NCBI RefSeq assembly: GCF_013004645.1
Contig: NZ_JABEME010000006.1
Coordinates: forward strand, 186,001-250,000
Direction: 5' to 3'
DNA: 64,000 nucleotides
From: Stenotrophomonas africana
GTDB taxonomy: Bacteria; Pseudomonadota; Gammaproteobacteria; Xanthomonadales; Xanthomonadaceae
Part shown: one piece after another, positions 14,629 through 22,792 of the stretch
Layout: each line of letters opens with the position of its first letter
Numbering within the stretch: position 1 is the stretch's first letter
Position numbers and translations under genes: made by a program
The notes under the pieces: generated by a model
Seen by the model: the letters and a program-made list of their open reading frames with translations, nothing else
The model's database searches: none
Told to the model about the DNA's origin: nothing

Positions 14629-15723
14629 GTGTCCCAGTCCATTCCCAGCTTCGCCGTCACCCGTTCGGACCACCCGCGCAGCGCTGAAGAGCGCGCCCAG
14701 ATCCTGGAGAAGCCGGGCTTCGGCCTGCACTTCACCGACCACATGGTGGAAGTGCGCTGGGACAAGGACACCGGCTGGCACAACGCCAACGTGCGTGCCT
14801 ACGGCCCGCTGCAGCTGGACCCGGCCGCAGCCGTGCTGCACTACGGCCAGGAAATCTTCGAAGGCATCAAGGCCTACCGCCATGCCGACGGTTCGATCTG
14901 GACCTTCCGCCCGGATGCCAACGGCCGTCGACTGCAGCGTTCGGCGCAGCGCCTGGCGCTGCCGGAACTGCCGGTGGAGATCTTCGTCGAATCGCTGAAG
15001 CAGCTGATCGCCGTGGACAGCGCCTGGGTGCCGTCGGCCGATGAGTCGAGCCTGTATTTCCGTCCGTTCATGATCGGCGACGAAGCCTTCCTCGGCGTGC
15101 GCGGTGCGCACAAGGCCGGTTACTACGTCATCGCCAGCCCGGCCGGCCCGTACTTCGCCAAGGGCGTCGCCCCGGTGTCGATCTGGCTGTCCACCGAATA
15201 CGCGCGTGCGGCCAAGGGCGGCACCGGCGCCGCCAAGTGCGGTGGCAACTACGCCGCTTCGCTGCTGCCGCAGCAGAAGGCGCAGGCACAGGGCTGCTCG
15301 CAGGTGCTGTTCCTCGACCCGGTCGAAGGCAAGTACCTGGAAGAACTGGGGGGCATGAACGTGTTCCTGGTCTACAAGGACGGCACGCTGGTCACCCCGC
15401 AGCTCTCGGGCAGCATCCTTGAGGGCATCACCCGCGAGAGCATCCTGCAGCTGGCCCGCGACCGCGGCATGAAGGTCGAAGAGCGCAAGGTCAGCATCGA
15501 CGAGTGGAAGGACGGCGTTGCCTCCGGCGAGATCGCCGAAGTGTTCGCCTGCGGTACCGCGGCGGTAGTCACCCCGATCGGCCAGCTGAAGGGCGAGGGC
15601 TTCTCGGTGGGCGACATCAACGCCCCGGCCGGCGAAGTGACCATGTCGTTGCGCAAGGAACTGACCGACATCCAGTACGGCCGCCTGCCGGACCGCCACA
15701 ACTGGCTGGTCAAGCTGGGCTGA
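14629..15723 (+). CDS. ilvE: Branched-chain amino acid aminotransferase
   Basis: 364 residues. PLP-dependent fold-type IV enzyme that transfers amino groups between Glu and branched-chain 2-oxo acids, the last step of Ile/Leu/Val synthesis. It is the longer eukaryote-like class. The PLP lysine is K203 in AAKCGGNYAASL; other markers are YGQEIFEGIKAYR, LYFRPFM, LEELGGMNVF and the late CGTAAVVTPIG. The start is GTG, preceded by an aggaaa site. A rho-independent terminator lies about 50 bases downstream. Confidence 0.94.
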   Translation: MSQSIPSFAVTRSDHPRSAEERAQILEKPGFGLHFTDHMVEVRWDKDTGWHNANVRAYGPLQLDPAAAVLHYGQEIFEGIKAYRHADGSIWTFRPDANGRRLQRSAQRLALPELPVEIFVESLKQLIAVDSAWVPSADESSLYFRPFMIGDEAFLGVRGAHKAGYYVIASPAGPYFAKGVAPVSIWLSTEYARAAKGGTGAAKCGGNYAASLLPQQKAQAQGCSQVLFLDPVEGKYLEELGGMNVFLVYKDGTLVTPQLSGSILEGITRESILQLARDRGMKVEERKVSIDEWKDGVASGEIAEVFACGTAAVVTPIGQLKGEGFSVGDINAPAGEVTMSLRKELTDIQYGRLPDRHNWLVKLG

Positions 15724-15742
15724 TGATCGCCCACGCTGGACT

Positions 15743-15768
15743 GTAGAGCCGAGCCGACGCTCGGCTGC
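15743..15768. repeat. Single SMAG-type palindrome
   Basis: gtagagccgagc, then a short loop and gctcggct: one GTAG-headed element directly downstream of ilvE. Confidence 0.75.
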
Positions 15769-15775
15769 TCTTCTG

Positions 15776-15802
15776 GAAAGCCCGTCCCCGTGACGGGCTT
15801 TC
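15776..15802 (+). terminator. ilvE terminator
   Basis: gaaagcccgtc, cccgt, gacgggctttc is an 11-bp perfect stem with a 5-base loop. The downstream arm itself ends in ttt. Located 52 bases after the ilvE stop. Confidence 0.75.
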
Positions 15803-15817
15803 TGCGTTCTGGTCAGG

Positions 15818-15841
15818 CCGCCGGGCATGACCCGGCGCTAC
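15818..15841. repeat. SMAG-type palindrome (reverse orientation)
   Basis: gccgccgggcatgacccggc followed by gctac, opposite in orientation to the element at 15743, so the two flank the ilvE terminator. Confidence 0.65.
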
Positions 15842-16177
15842 CGGACGGTCCGTGCCCGCCGACTGGGGACGCCGATGTCGGCAAAGTCATTCCAGGACAC
15901 GTGATGACCCAGTCAGGTCTGTGCAGGGCACGAGAAAGTTCCTTCACCTTCACAAACCCTCGACCCGTAAAGTCTCAGATCAGACATTTCATCTTGCTGA
16001 AAAGACGCTGAAAATCTTGTGGTGTCCGGTTTTGGTCATTAGCGTCATCTGCACGGCGGATTGATAGGGGAATCCGCTGACTCGCCGGACTTCGAACCTC
16101 GCCAACGAAAGCCAGCCCATGGTTCGGCCGGTGCTTCTGCCGATTCCGGCATTCACACCACTAGAAAGGGAAATACG
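15842..16177 (+). other. Noncoding upstream region of the secreted protease gene
   Basis: 336 bases without a credible gene. About 15900-16060 is visibly more AT-rich than the surroundings, as expected for a promoter region, but I could not assign -10/-35 hexamers with confidence. A ribosome-binding site (aaaggg) precedes the protease start. Confidence 0.4.
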
Positions 16178-17920
16178 ATGTCCCAGGTAACGCAACCGCG
16201 TGTGCGTCGAGTGTGGGTGGTCCTTGGTGCGTCCGTTCTGTCATCGCTGCTGCTGGCCACGCCTGCGCTGGCCGGTGATGTCCAGCTCAGCGGCCTGCAG
16301 TCCGCGCCGACCCACCAGCGTTTCATCGTGAAGTACCGCGACGGCAGCGCCCCGGTGGCCAACACCACCGCATTGGCCTCTTCGCTGAAGAGCGCCGCCG
16401 CTGGCATGGCCACGAGCCAGGGCCGCGCGCTGGGCCTGCAGCAGGTCCGCAAGCTGGCCGTGGGCCCGACCCTGGTCAAGACCGACCGTCCGCTCGACCA
16501 GGCCGAATCCGAGCTGCTGATGCGCAAGCTCGCCGCCGATCCGAACGTGGAATACGTCGAAGTCGACCAGATCATGCGCGCGACGCTGACCCCGAACGAC
16601 ACTCGTTTCAGCGAGCAGTGGGGCTTTGGCACCTCCAGCGCCGGCATCAACATCCAGCCGGCCTGGGACAAGTCCACCGGCACTGGCGTGGTGGTGGCCG
16701 TGATCGACACGGGCATCACCAACCATCCCGACCTCAACGCCAACATCCTGCCCGGCTACGACTTCATCAGCGACGCCGCGATGGCCCGTGATGGCGGTGG
16801 CCGCGACAACAATCCGAACGACGAAGGCGACTGGTACGGCGCCAACGAGTGTGGCTCGGGCATCCCGGCCTCCAATTCCAGCTGGCACGGCACCCACGTT
16901 GCTGGCACCGTCGCGGCCGTGACCAACAACAGCACCGGCGTGGCTGGCACGGCGTTCAATGCGAAGGTCGTCCCCGTGCGCGTGCTCGGCAAGTGCGGTG
17001 GTTATACCTCCGACATCGCCGATGCGATCGTGTGGGCATCCGGCGGCACCGTCAGTGGCGTGCCGGCCAATGCCAACCCGGCCGAAGTCATCAACATGTC
17101 CCTGGGCGGTGGCGGCACCTGCTCGGCTACCTACCAGAACGCGATCAATGGCGCGGTCAGCCGTGGTACCACCGTGGTGGTTGCCGCCGGCAACAGCAAC
17201 ACCAACGTGTCCTCGTCGGTGCCGGCCAACTGTGCGAACGTGATCGCGGTGGCGGCCACGACCTCGGCCGGTGCGCGTGCCAGCTTCTCCAACTATGGTG
17301 CCGGCATCGACATTTCCGGCCCGGGCCAGAGCATCCTGTCCACCCTCAACACCGGCACCACCACGCCGGGCAGCGCCACCTACGCGTCCTACAACGGCAC
17401 CTCGATGGCGGCGCCGCATGTGGCCGGTGTGGTTGCACTGATGCAGTCGGTGGCGCCGAGCGCGCTGAGCCCGGCACAGGTCGAAAGCATCATCAAGAGC
17501 ACCGCACGTCCGCTGCCGGGTGCCTGCTCGGGTGGTTGCGGCGCCGGCATCATCGACGCCAATGCCGCTGTGGCCGCAGCGATCAACGGTGGCGGCAATC
17601 CGAACCCGGGCGGCAACGTGCTGCAGAACAACGTGCCGGTGACCGGCCTGGGCGCTGCAACCGGTGCCGAGCTGAACTACACCGTCGCCGTTCCGGCCGG
17701 CAGCACCCAGCTGCGCGTGGCGATCAGTGGCGGCAGCGGTGACGCCGACCTGTACGTGCGCCAGGGCAGTGCCCCGACCGATACCACCTACACCTGCCGT
17801 CCGTACCTGAGCGGCAACAGCGAGACCTGCACCATCAACAGTCCCACCGCCGGCACCTGGTATGTGCGGGTGAAGGCGTACAGCAGCTTCTCGGGCGTGA
17901 CCCTCAACGCCCAGTACTGA
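16178..17920 (+). CDS. Secreted subtilisin-like serine protease (S8) with PPC domain
   Basis: 580 residues. Sec signal peptide about 1-32 (VLSSLLLATPALAG), inhibitor I9-like propeptide about 45-135, and S8 catalytic domain about 150-470 with Asp177 (VIDTGI), His237 (WHGTHVAGT), oxyanion Asn339 (VAAGNS) and Ser409 (NGTSMAAPH). A Gly/Asn/Pro linker leads to a C-terminal pre-peptidase (PPC) domain ending in VRVKAYSSFSGVTLNAQY. This is the architecture of the extracellular StmPr proteases of S. maltophilia and related Xanthomonas enzymes, usually exported by type II secretion. I cannot say which StmPr paralogue it is, or whether it is a separate one. Confidence 0.93.
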   Translation: MSQVTQPRVRRVWVVLGASVLSSLLLATPALAGDVQLSGLQSAPTHQRFIVKYRDGSAPVANTTALASSLKSAAAGMATSQGRALGLQQVRKLAVGPTLVKTDRPLDQAESELLMRKLAADPNVEYVEVDQIMRATLTPNDTRFSEQWGFGTSSAGINIQPAWDKSTGTGVVVAVIDTGITNHPDLNANILPGYDFISDAAMARDGGGRDNNPNDEGDWYGANECGSGIPASNSSWHGTHVAGTVAAVTNNSTGVAGTAFNAKVVPVRVLGKCGGYTSDIADAIVWASGGTVSGVPANANPAEVINMSLGGGGTCSATYQNAINGAVSRGTTVVVAAGNSNTNVSSSVPANCANVIAVAATTSAGARASFSNYGAGIDISGPGQSILSTLNTGTTTPGSATYASYNGTSMAAPHVAGVVALMQSVAPSALSPAQVESIIKSTARPLPGACSGGCGAGIIDANAAVAAAINGGGNPNPGGNVLQNNVPVTGLGAATGAELNYTVAVPAGSTQLRVAISGGSGDADLYVRQGSAPTDTTYTCRPYLSGNSETCTINSPTAGTWYVRVKAYSSFSGVTLNAQY

Positions 17921-17943
17921 GCCCAAGTCCCTCTCCATGGGCA

Positions 17944-17969
17944 CGCCCCGGTTCCGGCCGGGGCGTTTT
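17944..17969 (+). terminator. Protease gene terminator
   Basis: cgccccgg, 6-base loop, ccggggcg followed by tttt: a rho-independent terminator 24 bases after the stop. Confidence 0.85.
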
Positions 17970-17977
17970 CTCTTTGG

Positions 17978-18004
17978 GTAGGTGCCGACCTTGGTCGGCA
18001 CGCG
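17978..18004. repeat. Single SMAG-type palindrome (gtgccgac core)
   Basis: gtaggtgccgacc, then ggtcggcac: GTAG-headed hairpin between the convergent protease and asparaginase-like genes, ending 6 bases before the latter's stop. Confidence 0.75.
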
Positions 18005-18009
18005 GTTTC

Positions 18010-18495
18010 TCAGACCGATTCGAAGCGGTTCGCGGCCACGTTCTTGCGCACGTGCTGCGGATCGAAGATCCGGCCGTTCATCGCGATGTACACGCCGCTC
18101 GGCAGCGACTGCACCGCACCGATCGCACAGCCGATGTTGAACTCCGCATCCGAGCCGCGGAAGCGTGCCGGGCTCAGCGCGCCGGTCATCACGATGGTCT
18201 TTTCCGGAATCGTCGCAAGCACCTGGCCGGTCTGCACCATCGAATCGGTGCCGTGGGTCACCAGCACGTGCCGGGTCGGCTGCGCAGCGATGGTGGCGCG
18301 GATCAGTTCGCGGTCCTCATCGTTGATGTGCAGCGAATCCTTGCGCAGGATCGGAATCACGTTGAAGCGGAACGTCACGCCCAGCTCGCGCAGGATCATG
18401 CCGATCTGGGGGTCGCCGATCTGGTAGTCCGACTTGTCGTCGAAGTAGATCTTGTCGATCGTGCCACCGGTGGTGACGACCAGGAGCTCTTCCAT
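18010..18495 (-). CDS. Short asparaginase-like protein (N-terminal domain only)
   Basis: 161 residues, about half of a normal L-asparaginase. It retains both catalytic-Thr signatures of the asparaginase/glutaminase N-domain: VTTGGTIDKIYFDD at the start and VLVTHGTDSMVQTG near the middle, then MTGALSPARF. The C-terminal domain that completes the active site in classic enzymes is absent. Similar short stand-alone proteins exist in proteobacteria, so it need not be a broken gene; the reading frame is intact. In-frame ATGs at 18498 and 18504 are alternative starts. Activity is uncertain. Confidence 0.78.
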   Translation of the reverse strand: MEELLVVTTGGTIDKIYFDDKSDYQIGDPQIGMILRELGVTFRFNVIPILRKDSLHINDEDRELIRATIAAQPTRHVLVTHGTDSMVQTGQVLATIPEKTIVMTGALSPARFRGSDAEFNIGCAIGAVQSLPSGVYIAMNGRIFDPQHVRKNVAANRFESV

Positions 18496-18574
18496 CATGT
18501 GCATGCGCGAAACCAGGACAGGTACAGCGGCGCGGGGCCAGGAACACAGATGATACGGCCCGGCGGCCGCAGCG

Positions 18575-18910
18575 TCAGCGTCGCTTGCCGAAGCGGGCGC
18601 GCAGCCCCGGCAGGCTGGCGCTGAAGATCACCAGCAGGGCCAATGCAATCTCGATCAACGCCAGCCAGCGCGTCTCCGGGTGGCTCCAGGCGCTCATCAC
18701 GCCGTGGCTGAACCAGCCCAGCGCCAGCACCGAGGCCCAGAAGCCGGCCTTGCGCCAACCCAGTTGCAGGGCAACAGCCAACGCCAGTGGCGGCGCGGTG
18801 AACACCAGCTGGGTGGCCAGCCAGTGCTTGTCATTGATGAACCAGCCGGCGAACAGGGCAGCCAGCCCCATCAAGGCCAGCAGCAGGACCGTGCGCGCCG
18901 GGCGGCTCAT
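18575..18910 (-). CDS. DUF2069 membrane protein
   Basis: 111 residues with four hydrophobic segments and the DUF2069 hallmark FINDKHWLATQL..TAPPL early on, and SHGVMSAWSHPETRWLALIEI later. The function is unknown. It overlaps the wrbA stop by ATGA, so the two are translated together; this pairing is common in Xanthomonadaceae. Confidence 0.82.
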   Translation of the reverse strand: MSRPARTVLLLALMGLAALFAGWFINDKHWLATQLVFTAPPLALAVALQLGWRKAGFWASVLALGWFSHGVMSAWSHPETRWLALIEIALALLVIFSASLPGLRARFGKRR

Positions 18911-19500
18911 CGGGACAACCGTTGCGCGATGTCGGCCACCCGGCGGCCCAGCGCGCGGGCCAGCACGGCCTCGTCATCGGTCGGCTGCGGGTCATCGGCG
19001 GCGCCGGCCACGTGGCTGGCGCCATAGGGCGTGCCGCCACTGGTGGTGTGGCTCAACGCCGGTTCGGTGAACGGGATGCCGACGATCACGCAGCCGTGGT
19101 GCAGCAGCGGCACCTGCATCGACAGCAGGGTCGATTCCTGCCCGCCGTGCATCGAGGCGGTGGATGTGAATACGCCGGCCGGCTTGCCGGACAGGGTGCC
19201 GTTGACCCATTCGGCGCCGAGCCCGTCCAGGAAATGCTTGACCGGCGCGGCCATGTTGCCGAAGCGGGTGGGGCTGCCGAGCAGCAGGCCCTGGCATTCC
19301 ACCAGGTCCTGCACGCTCACGTAGGGCGCGCCATCGTCGGGCACCGGCGGCTGTGCGGTCTGGGTCACGGCGGCCACCGGCGGCACCGTGCGCAGGCGCG
19401 CGCTCATGCCCGGTACTTCGCCGATGCCCCGCGCGATCTGGCGCGCCAGCCGTGCCACCGAACCGCCCCGGCTGTAGTACAGCACCAGAATCTCGCCCAT
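18907..19500 (-). CDS. wrbA: NAD(P)H:quinone oxidoreductase, WrbA type
   Basis: 197 residues, flavodoxin-like FMN protein that reduces quinones by two electrons. The FMN phosphate loop is YYSRGGSVARLA; GSPTRFGNMAAPVKHFLDG, TSTASMHGGQE and GGTPYGASHVAG are WrbA signatures. I took MGEILVLYYS as start because ggagaag lies upstream; a longer N-terminus has no support. It is the first gene of the pair with DUF2069 and divergent from yihY. Confidence 0.92.
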   Translation of the reverse strand: MGEILVLYYSRGGSVARLARQIARGIGEVPGMSARLRTVPPVAAVTQTAQPPVPDDGAPYVSVQDLVECQGLLLGSPTRFGNMAAPVKHFLDGLGAEWVNGTLSGKPAGVFTSTASMHGGQESTLLSMQVPLLHHGCVIVGIPFTEPALSHTTSGGTPYGASHVAGAADDPQPTDDEAVLARALGRRVADIAQRLSR

Positions 19501-19577
19501 CGTGCCCGCTTCTCCTCGTCGTGTGGTCGCCAGTATGGCTATCCTGCCAGCATTCCGCATCGGGTACCCTTCCACCG

Positions 19578-20852
19578 ATGGAACCTTTGGATACGCTCAA
19601 CCTGTGGATGGAGCGCGCGCGGGATCGCGCACGGGCCATCAGTTTCGGCCGCTTCCTGTGGCATCGCTTCCTCGACGACCGCCTGTTCCAGGCAGCGGCG
19701 GCGCTGGCCTACACCACGGTGTTCGCGCTGGTGCCGCTGGCGATCGTGGTGTTCGGCGTGCTCTCGGCCTTCCCCGTCTTCGACCGCTGGAGCGACCAGC
19801 TCAGCGATTACGTCTTTTCCAACTTCGTGCCCAACGCTGCGCGCGCCGCGGAGGGCTACCTGCGGCAGTTCTCGGCCAGTGCCGGCCAGCTCACCGCCGC
19901 CGGCTTCATTGCGCTGGTGGTCTCGCTGCTGATCACGCTCAACAGTGTTGAAGAGACCTTCAACCAGATCTGGCGGGTCGGCTCGACCCGGCCCAAGCTG
20001 ACCCGCTTCCTCGTCTATTGGACCGTGCTGACCCTGGGCGCGATGCTCGCCGCTGCTTCGCTGGCAGTATCGGCGCGGGTGTTCGCAATGCCATTGTTCG
20101 GCACGCAGGAGGGCCGCTGGCTGGCCGAGCTTGCGCTGCGGGTGGCGCCGATCCTGATCGAGTTCGTGTGCATCACGCTGATGTTCCGGGTGGTGCCGCA
20201 TCACACGGTGAAATGGCGGCACGCAGTTCCCGGCGCGATCCTGGCCGCGGTGATCCTGGAGTTGGTGAAGTGGGGCATCGGCGCCTACCTGGGCAGCTTC
20301 CAGTCCTACCAGAAGCTCTATGGCACAGTCGCCTTCGTGCCGATCCTGCTGCTGTGGATCTACCTGTGCTGGGTGGCGGTGCTGCTGGGCGCGTCGCTGT
20401 CCTCGTCGATGGCCGCCTTCCGCTACCAGCCAGTGGAACTGCGCTTGCCGCAGGGCTACGAGTTCTACGGCCTGCTGCGCCTGCTCGGCCGCTTCCACCA
20501 TGCACGCGCCAAGGGCAGGGGCCTGGCCGATGATGAAATCCTGCGGCTGGAGCCGATGCTGACCGACTCCCTGCTGCATGACCTGGTCTGCAACCTGCAG
20601 GAGATCGACCTGCTGCGCCGTGACGAGCGCGGTGAGTGGTTGCTGTCGCGCGACCTGAACCAGGTGAGCCTGGCCGATCTGTACGAATGCACCCAGCTGC
20701 GCATCCCGGTAGCCGAGCAGCACCTGCCGTACCGCGACGACAGCCTGGGCCGTGCCGCATTGGCGGCGCTGGACGATCTGCGACTGCCCCTGCGTGAACG
20801 CCTGAAGCGCAAGGTCAGTGATATCTATACCGATTCCGGAGACATGCCATGA
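19578..20852 (+). CDS. YihY/BrkB family inner membrane protein
   Basis: 424 residues. The N-terminal about 290 residues hold six transmembrane segments with the YihY/BrkB motifs QAAAALAYTTVFALVPL, LNSVEETFNQIWRV and LYGTVAFVPILLLWIYLCW. The C-terminal about 130 residues are soluble and contain a winged-helix-like stretch (DLLRRDERGEWLLSRDLNQ). Formerly misannotated as RNase BN; the transport role is unknown. It overlaps tlpA by ATGA. Confidence 0.88.
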   Translation: MEPLDTLNLWMERARDRARAISFGRFLWHRFLDDRLFQAAAALAYTTVFALVPLAIVVFGVLSAFPVFDRWSDQLSDYVFSNFVPNAARAAEGYLRQFSASAGQLTAAGFIALVVSLLITLNSVEETFNQIWRVGSTRPKLTRFLVYWTVLTLGAMLAAASLAVSARVFAMPLFGTQEGRWLAELALRVAPILIEFVCITLMFRVVPHHTVKWRHAVPGAILAAVILELVKWGIGAYLGSFQSYQKLYGTVAFVPILLLWIYLCWVAVLLGASLSSSMAAFRYQPVELRLPQGYEFYGLLRLLGRFHHARAKGRGLADDEILRLEPMLTDSLLHDLVCNLQEIDLLRRDERGEWLLSRDLNQVSLADLYECTQLRIPVAEQHLPYRDDSLGRAALAALDDLRLPLRERLKRKVSDIYTDSGDMP

Positions 20853-21424
20853 CCCGCAAGACGACGTTGCCGCTGCTGCTCCCGTTGACCCTGCTGCTGG
20901 CCCTGTCGGCCTGCAAGCCGGCGCAGGAGCCGACCCCGGCCAGCAGCCAGCCGCCGGCACAGGCACCGACGCCGGCCGCGCCGGCGCCGGTCGATGAAAC
21001 CCCGGCCGAGCGCACCACCGCCGAGTTCCCGACGCTGAAGATGAAGGCGGTGGATGGCAGTGATTACGATCTGGCCGCGCATCGTGGCAAGTGGGTGGTG
21101 GTGAACTTCTGGGCCACCTGGTGCGCACCGTGCCGCAAGGAGATGCCCGAGCTGTCGGCGCTGCATGCGATGCGCAGCAACATCGAGGTGGTCGGTCTGG
21201 CCTATGAGGACATCGAAGTGCCGGAGATGCAGTCGTTCCTGACTAAGCATCCGGTGACCTATCCGATCGTGATCGTGGACCCGTTCGATCCGCCGGCGGA
21301 CTTCGCCACACCGCGCGGTTTGCCGCTGACGCACCTGCTGGATCCGCAGGGCAAGCTGGCGCACACGTTCCTTGGCCCGGTGACGGCCGCCGACATCGAA
21401 AAGCAGATCGCTGCTGCCAAGTAG
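20849..21424 (+). CDS. TlpA-like thioredoxin lipoprotein
   Basis: 191 residues. The lipobox LLALSAC (Cys22) predicts a membrane-anchored lipoprotein, followed by a Pro/Ala-rich linker and a thioredoxin fold of the TlpA/ResA type with active site WCAPC in [17 protein letters not shown]. The cis-Pro region is [15 protein letters not shown]. Likely a periplasmic thiol-disulfide reductase for cytochrome maturation or redox repair. Coupled to yihY by a 4-bp overlap. Confidence 0.9.
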   Translation: MTRKTTLPLLLPLTLLLALSACKPAQEPTPASSQPPAQAPTPAAPAPVDETPAERTTAEFPTLKMKAVDGSDYDLAAHRGKWVVVNFWATWCAPCRKEMPELSALHAMRSNIEVVGLAYEDIEVPEMQSFLTKHPVTYPIVIVDPFDPPADFATPRGLPLTHLLDPQGKLAHTFLGPVTAADIEKQIAAAK

Positions 21425-21429
21425 TGGGT

Positions 21430-21960
21430 TGGTCGGCAGGGCCTGCGGCCCTGCACCCGCCGAAGCCAGAGCAACGGCAACAGCAGCAACAACAGCAACG
21501 GCGGGCATTCCGTGGGATGGTGGGGCGGTGCCGGAGTGCGGGGACGCCGCAAGTACGTCCCTGTAGGCTTGGCAGCCGCATCCATGCGGCTGACACCCCG
21601 CACTCCGACACCGCCCCACCTCTGACAGATTTCTGCGGCTGTTGGTGGGTGTCGACCTTGTCGACACGTTAGATCCACGCCATGCGTGGATGAATCTCCA
21701 TTGAAATCGAGTATTTCGACAATCGCATGAAGAGCATCCACGCATGTCGTGGATCTGCTGCAGGTCGCGAGAAACTGTCGAAGGCGGGGTGGGTCCGGTT
21801 GCGGGGGCGTGAGCCGCATGGATGCGGCGACCGAGCTTACATGGACGTACTTGCAGCGTCCCCCGCAACCGGACCCACCCCGCCATCCCTCAGGAAGCCC
21901 GCCGTTGCTGTTGCCGTTGCTCTGGCTTCGGCAGGTGCAGGGTGCAACCCTGCCGCCCCC
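21430..21960. repeat. Nested large inverted repeat, two-module palindrome
   Basis: The 539-bp gap between convergent tlpA and ppk2 contains no gene. The outer arms (about 21430-21506 and 21897-21958) are inverted copies containing ccgaagccagagcaacggc, differing by a 12-base indel. Inside them, modules 21519-21620 and 21783-21883 are inverted copies of each other, and each is itself bounded by about 24-bp inverted arms (ggtggggcggtgccggagtg and its mate). The centre holds a gtgtcgac/gtcgacac hairpin and two opposed atccacgc SMAG-like hairpins at 21672-21692 and 21734-21755. Short open frames here are repeat translations. Confidence 0.85.
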
Positions 21961-21963
21961 CCC

Positions 21964-22746
21964 CTATTCCTCGACCGGGAAGTCCTCGATCGGCTTCAGC
22001 ACATCGTAGTGCTCGCGATGCAGCTTGCCCTTCAGCTTCGGCAGCTCCGGCAACGGCGCATCCACCCGCGTGTCCGGCAACCGGTCCAGCAGGTTGCGCA
22101 CCAGGGTCAGGCGCCCCAGCCGCTGGTCGTTGAAATCCACCAGCGTCCACGGCGCCGCCTCGCGATGCGTCGCGCGCAGCATCGCCTCGCGGGCTTCGGT
22201 ATAGGCGCTGTACTTGCTGCGCGATTTCAGGTCGACCGGGGACAGCTTCCAGCCCTTCAGCGGATCGAGGTGGCGTTCGGCGAAACGCTTCTCCTGCTGC
22301 TCCTGGTCGACGCACAGCCAGTACTTGAACAGCAGGATGCCGTCATCCACCAGCAGCTGCTCGAACACCGGCGCCTGGCGCAGGAACTGCTGGTACTCGG
22401 TTTCGCTGCAATAGCCCATCACCCGCTCGACGCCCGCGCGGTTGTACCAGCTGCGGTCCATCAGCACGATCTCGCCGGCGGCGGGAAGATGCGAGGCATA
22501 GCGCTGGAAATACCACTGCGTGGCTTCGCGGTCGGTGGGCTTGGGCAGTGCTACCACCCGGCATTGGCGTGGATTGAGATGCTGGCTGATGGCCTGGATC
22601 GCGCCGCCCTTGCCTGCCGTATCCCGTCCCTCGAACAGCACCAGCAGGCGTTGCCCGCTGAGCTGCACCCAGCGCGCCATCGCGGTCAGTTCCAGCTGCA
22701 GCGGCAGCAGCAGTTCGTCGTAGTCCTTGCGCTTGAGCTTGGCCAT
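21964..22746 (-). CDS. ppk2: Polyphosphate kinase 2
   Basis: 260 residues, single-domain PPK2. The enzyme phosphorylates nucleoside mono- or diphosphates with polyphosphate, or runs in reverse. Walker A is GRDTAGKGG at 40-48, Walker B is DRSWYNR at 97-103, and the lid region is DPLKGWKLSPVDLKSR. The start ATG at 22746 gives the usual family N-terminus MAKLKRKDYDELL. It is a single gene downstream of OGT, prfA and hemA on the same strand with a 46-bp gap. The class cannot be fixed from sequence alone. Confidence 0.9.
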   Translation of the reverse strand: MAKLKRKDYDELLLPLQLELTAMARWVQLSGQRLLVLFEGRDTAGKGGAIQAISQHLNPRQCRVVALPKPTDREATQWYFQRYASHLPAAGEIVLMDRSWYNRAGVERVMGYCSETEYQQFLRQAPVFEQLLVDDGILLFKYWLCVDQEQQEKRFAERHLDPLKGWKLSPVDLKSRSKYSAYTEAREAMLRATHREAAPWTLVDFNDQRLGRLTLVRNLLDRLPDTRVDAPLPELPKLKGKLHREHYDVLKPIEDFPVEE

Positions 22747-22792
22747 CGTCACACCACGCGGGGAGGAAGCCCGAGCGTAACGCAGGGGTCGC

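Noticed and set aside
16178..17920. Naming the subtilase as StmPr1, StmPr2 or StmPr3
   Set aside because: The architecture fits all of them, and paralogue identity cannot be decided without alignment.
21424..21963. Short open reading frames in the tlpA-ppk2 gap on both strands
   Set aside because: They translate the palindromic repeat (poly-Leu or poly-Gln stretches) and change with orientation; no ribosome-binding sites.
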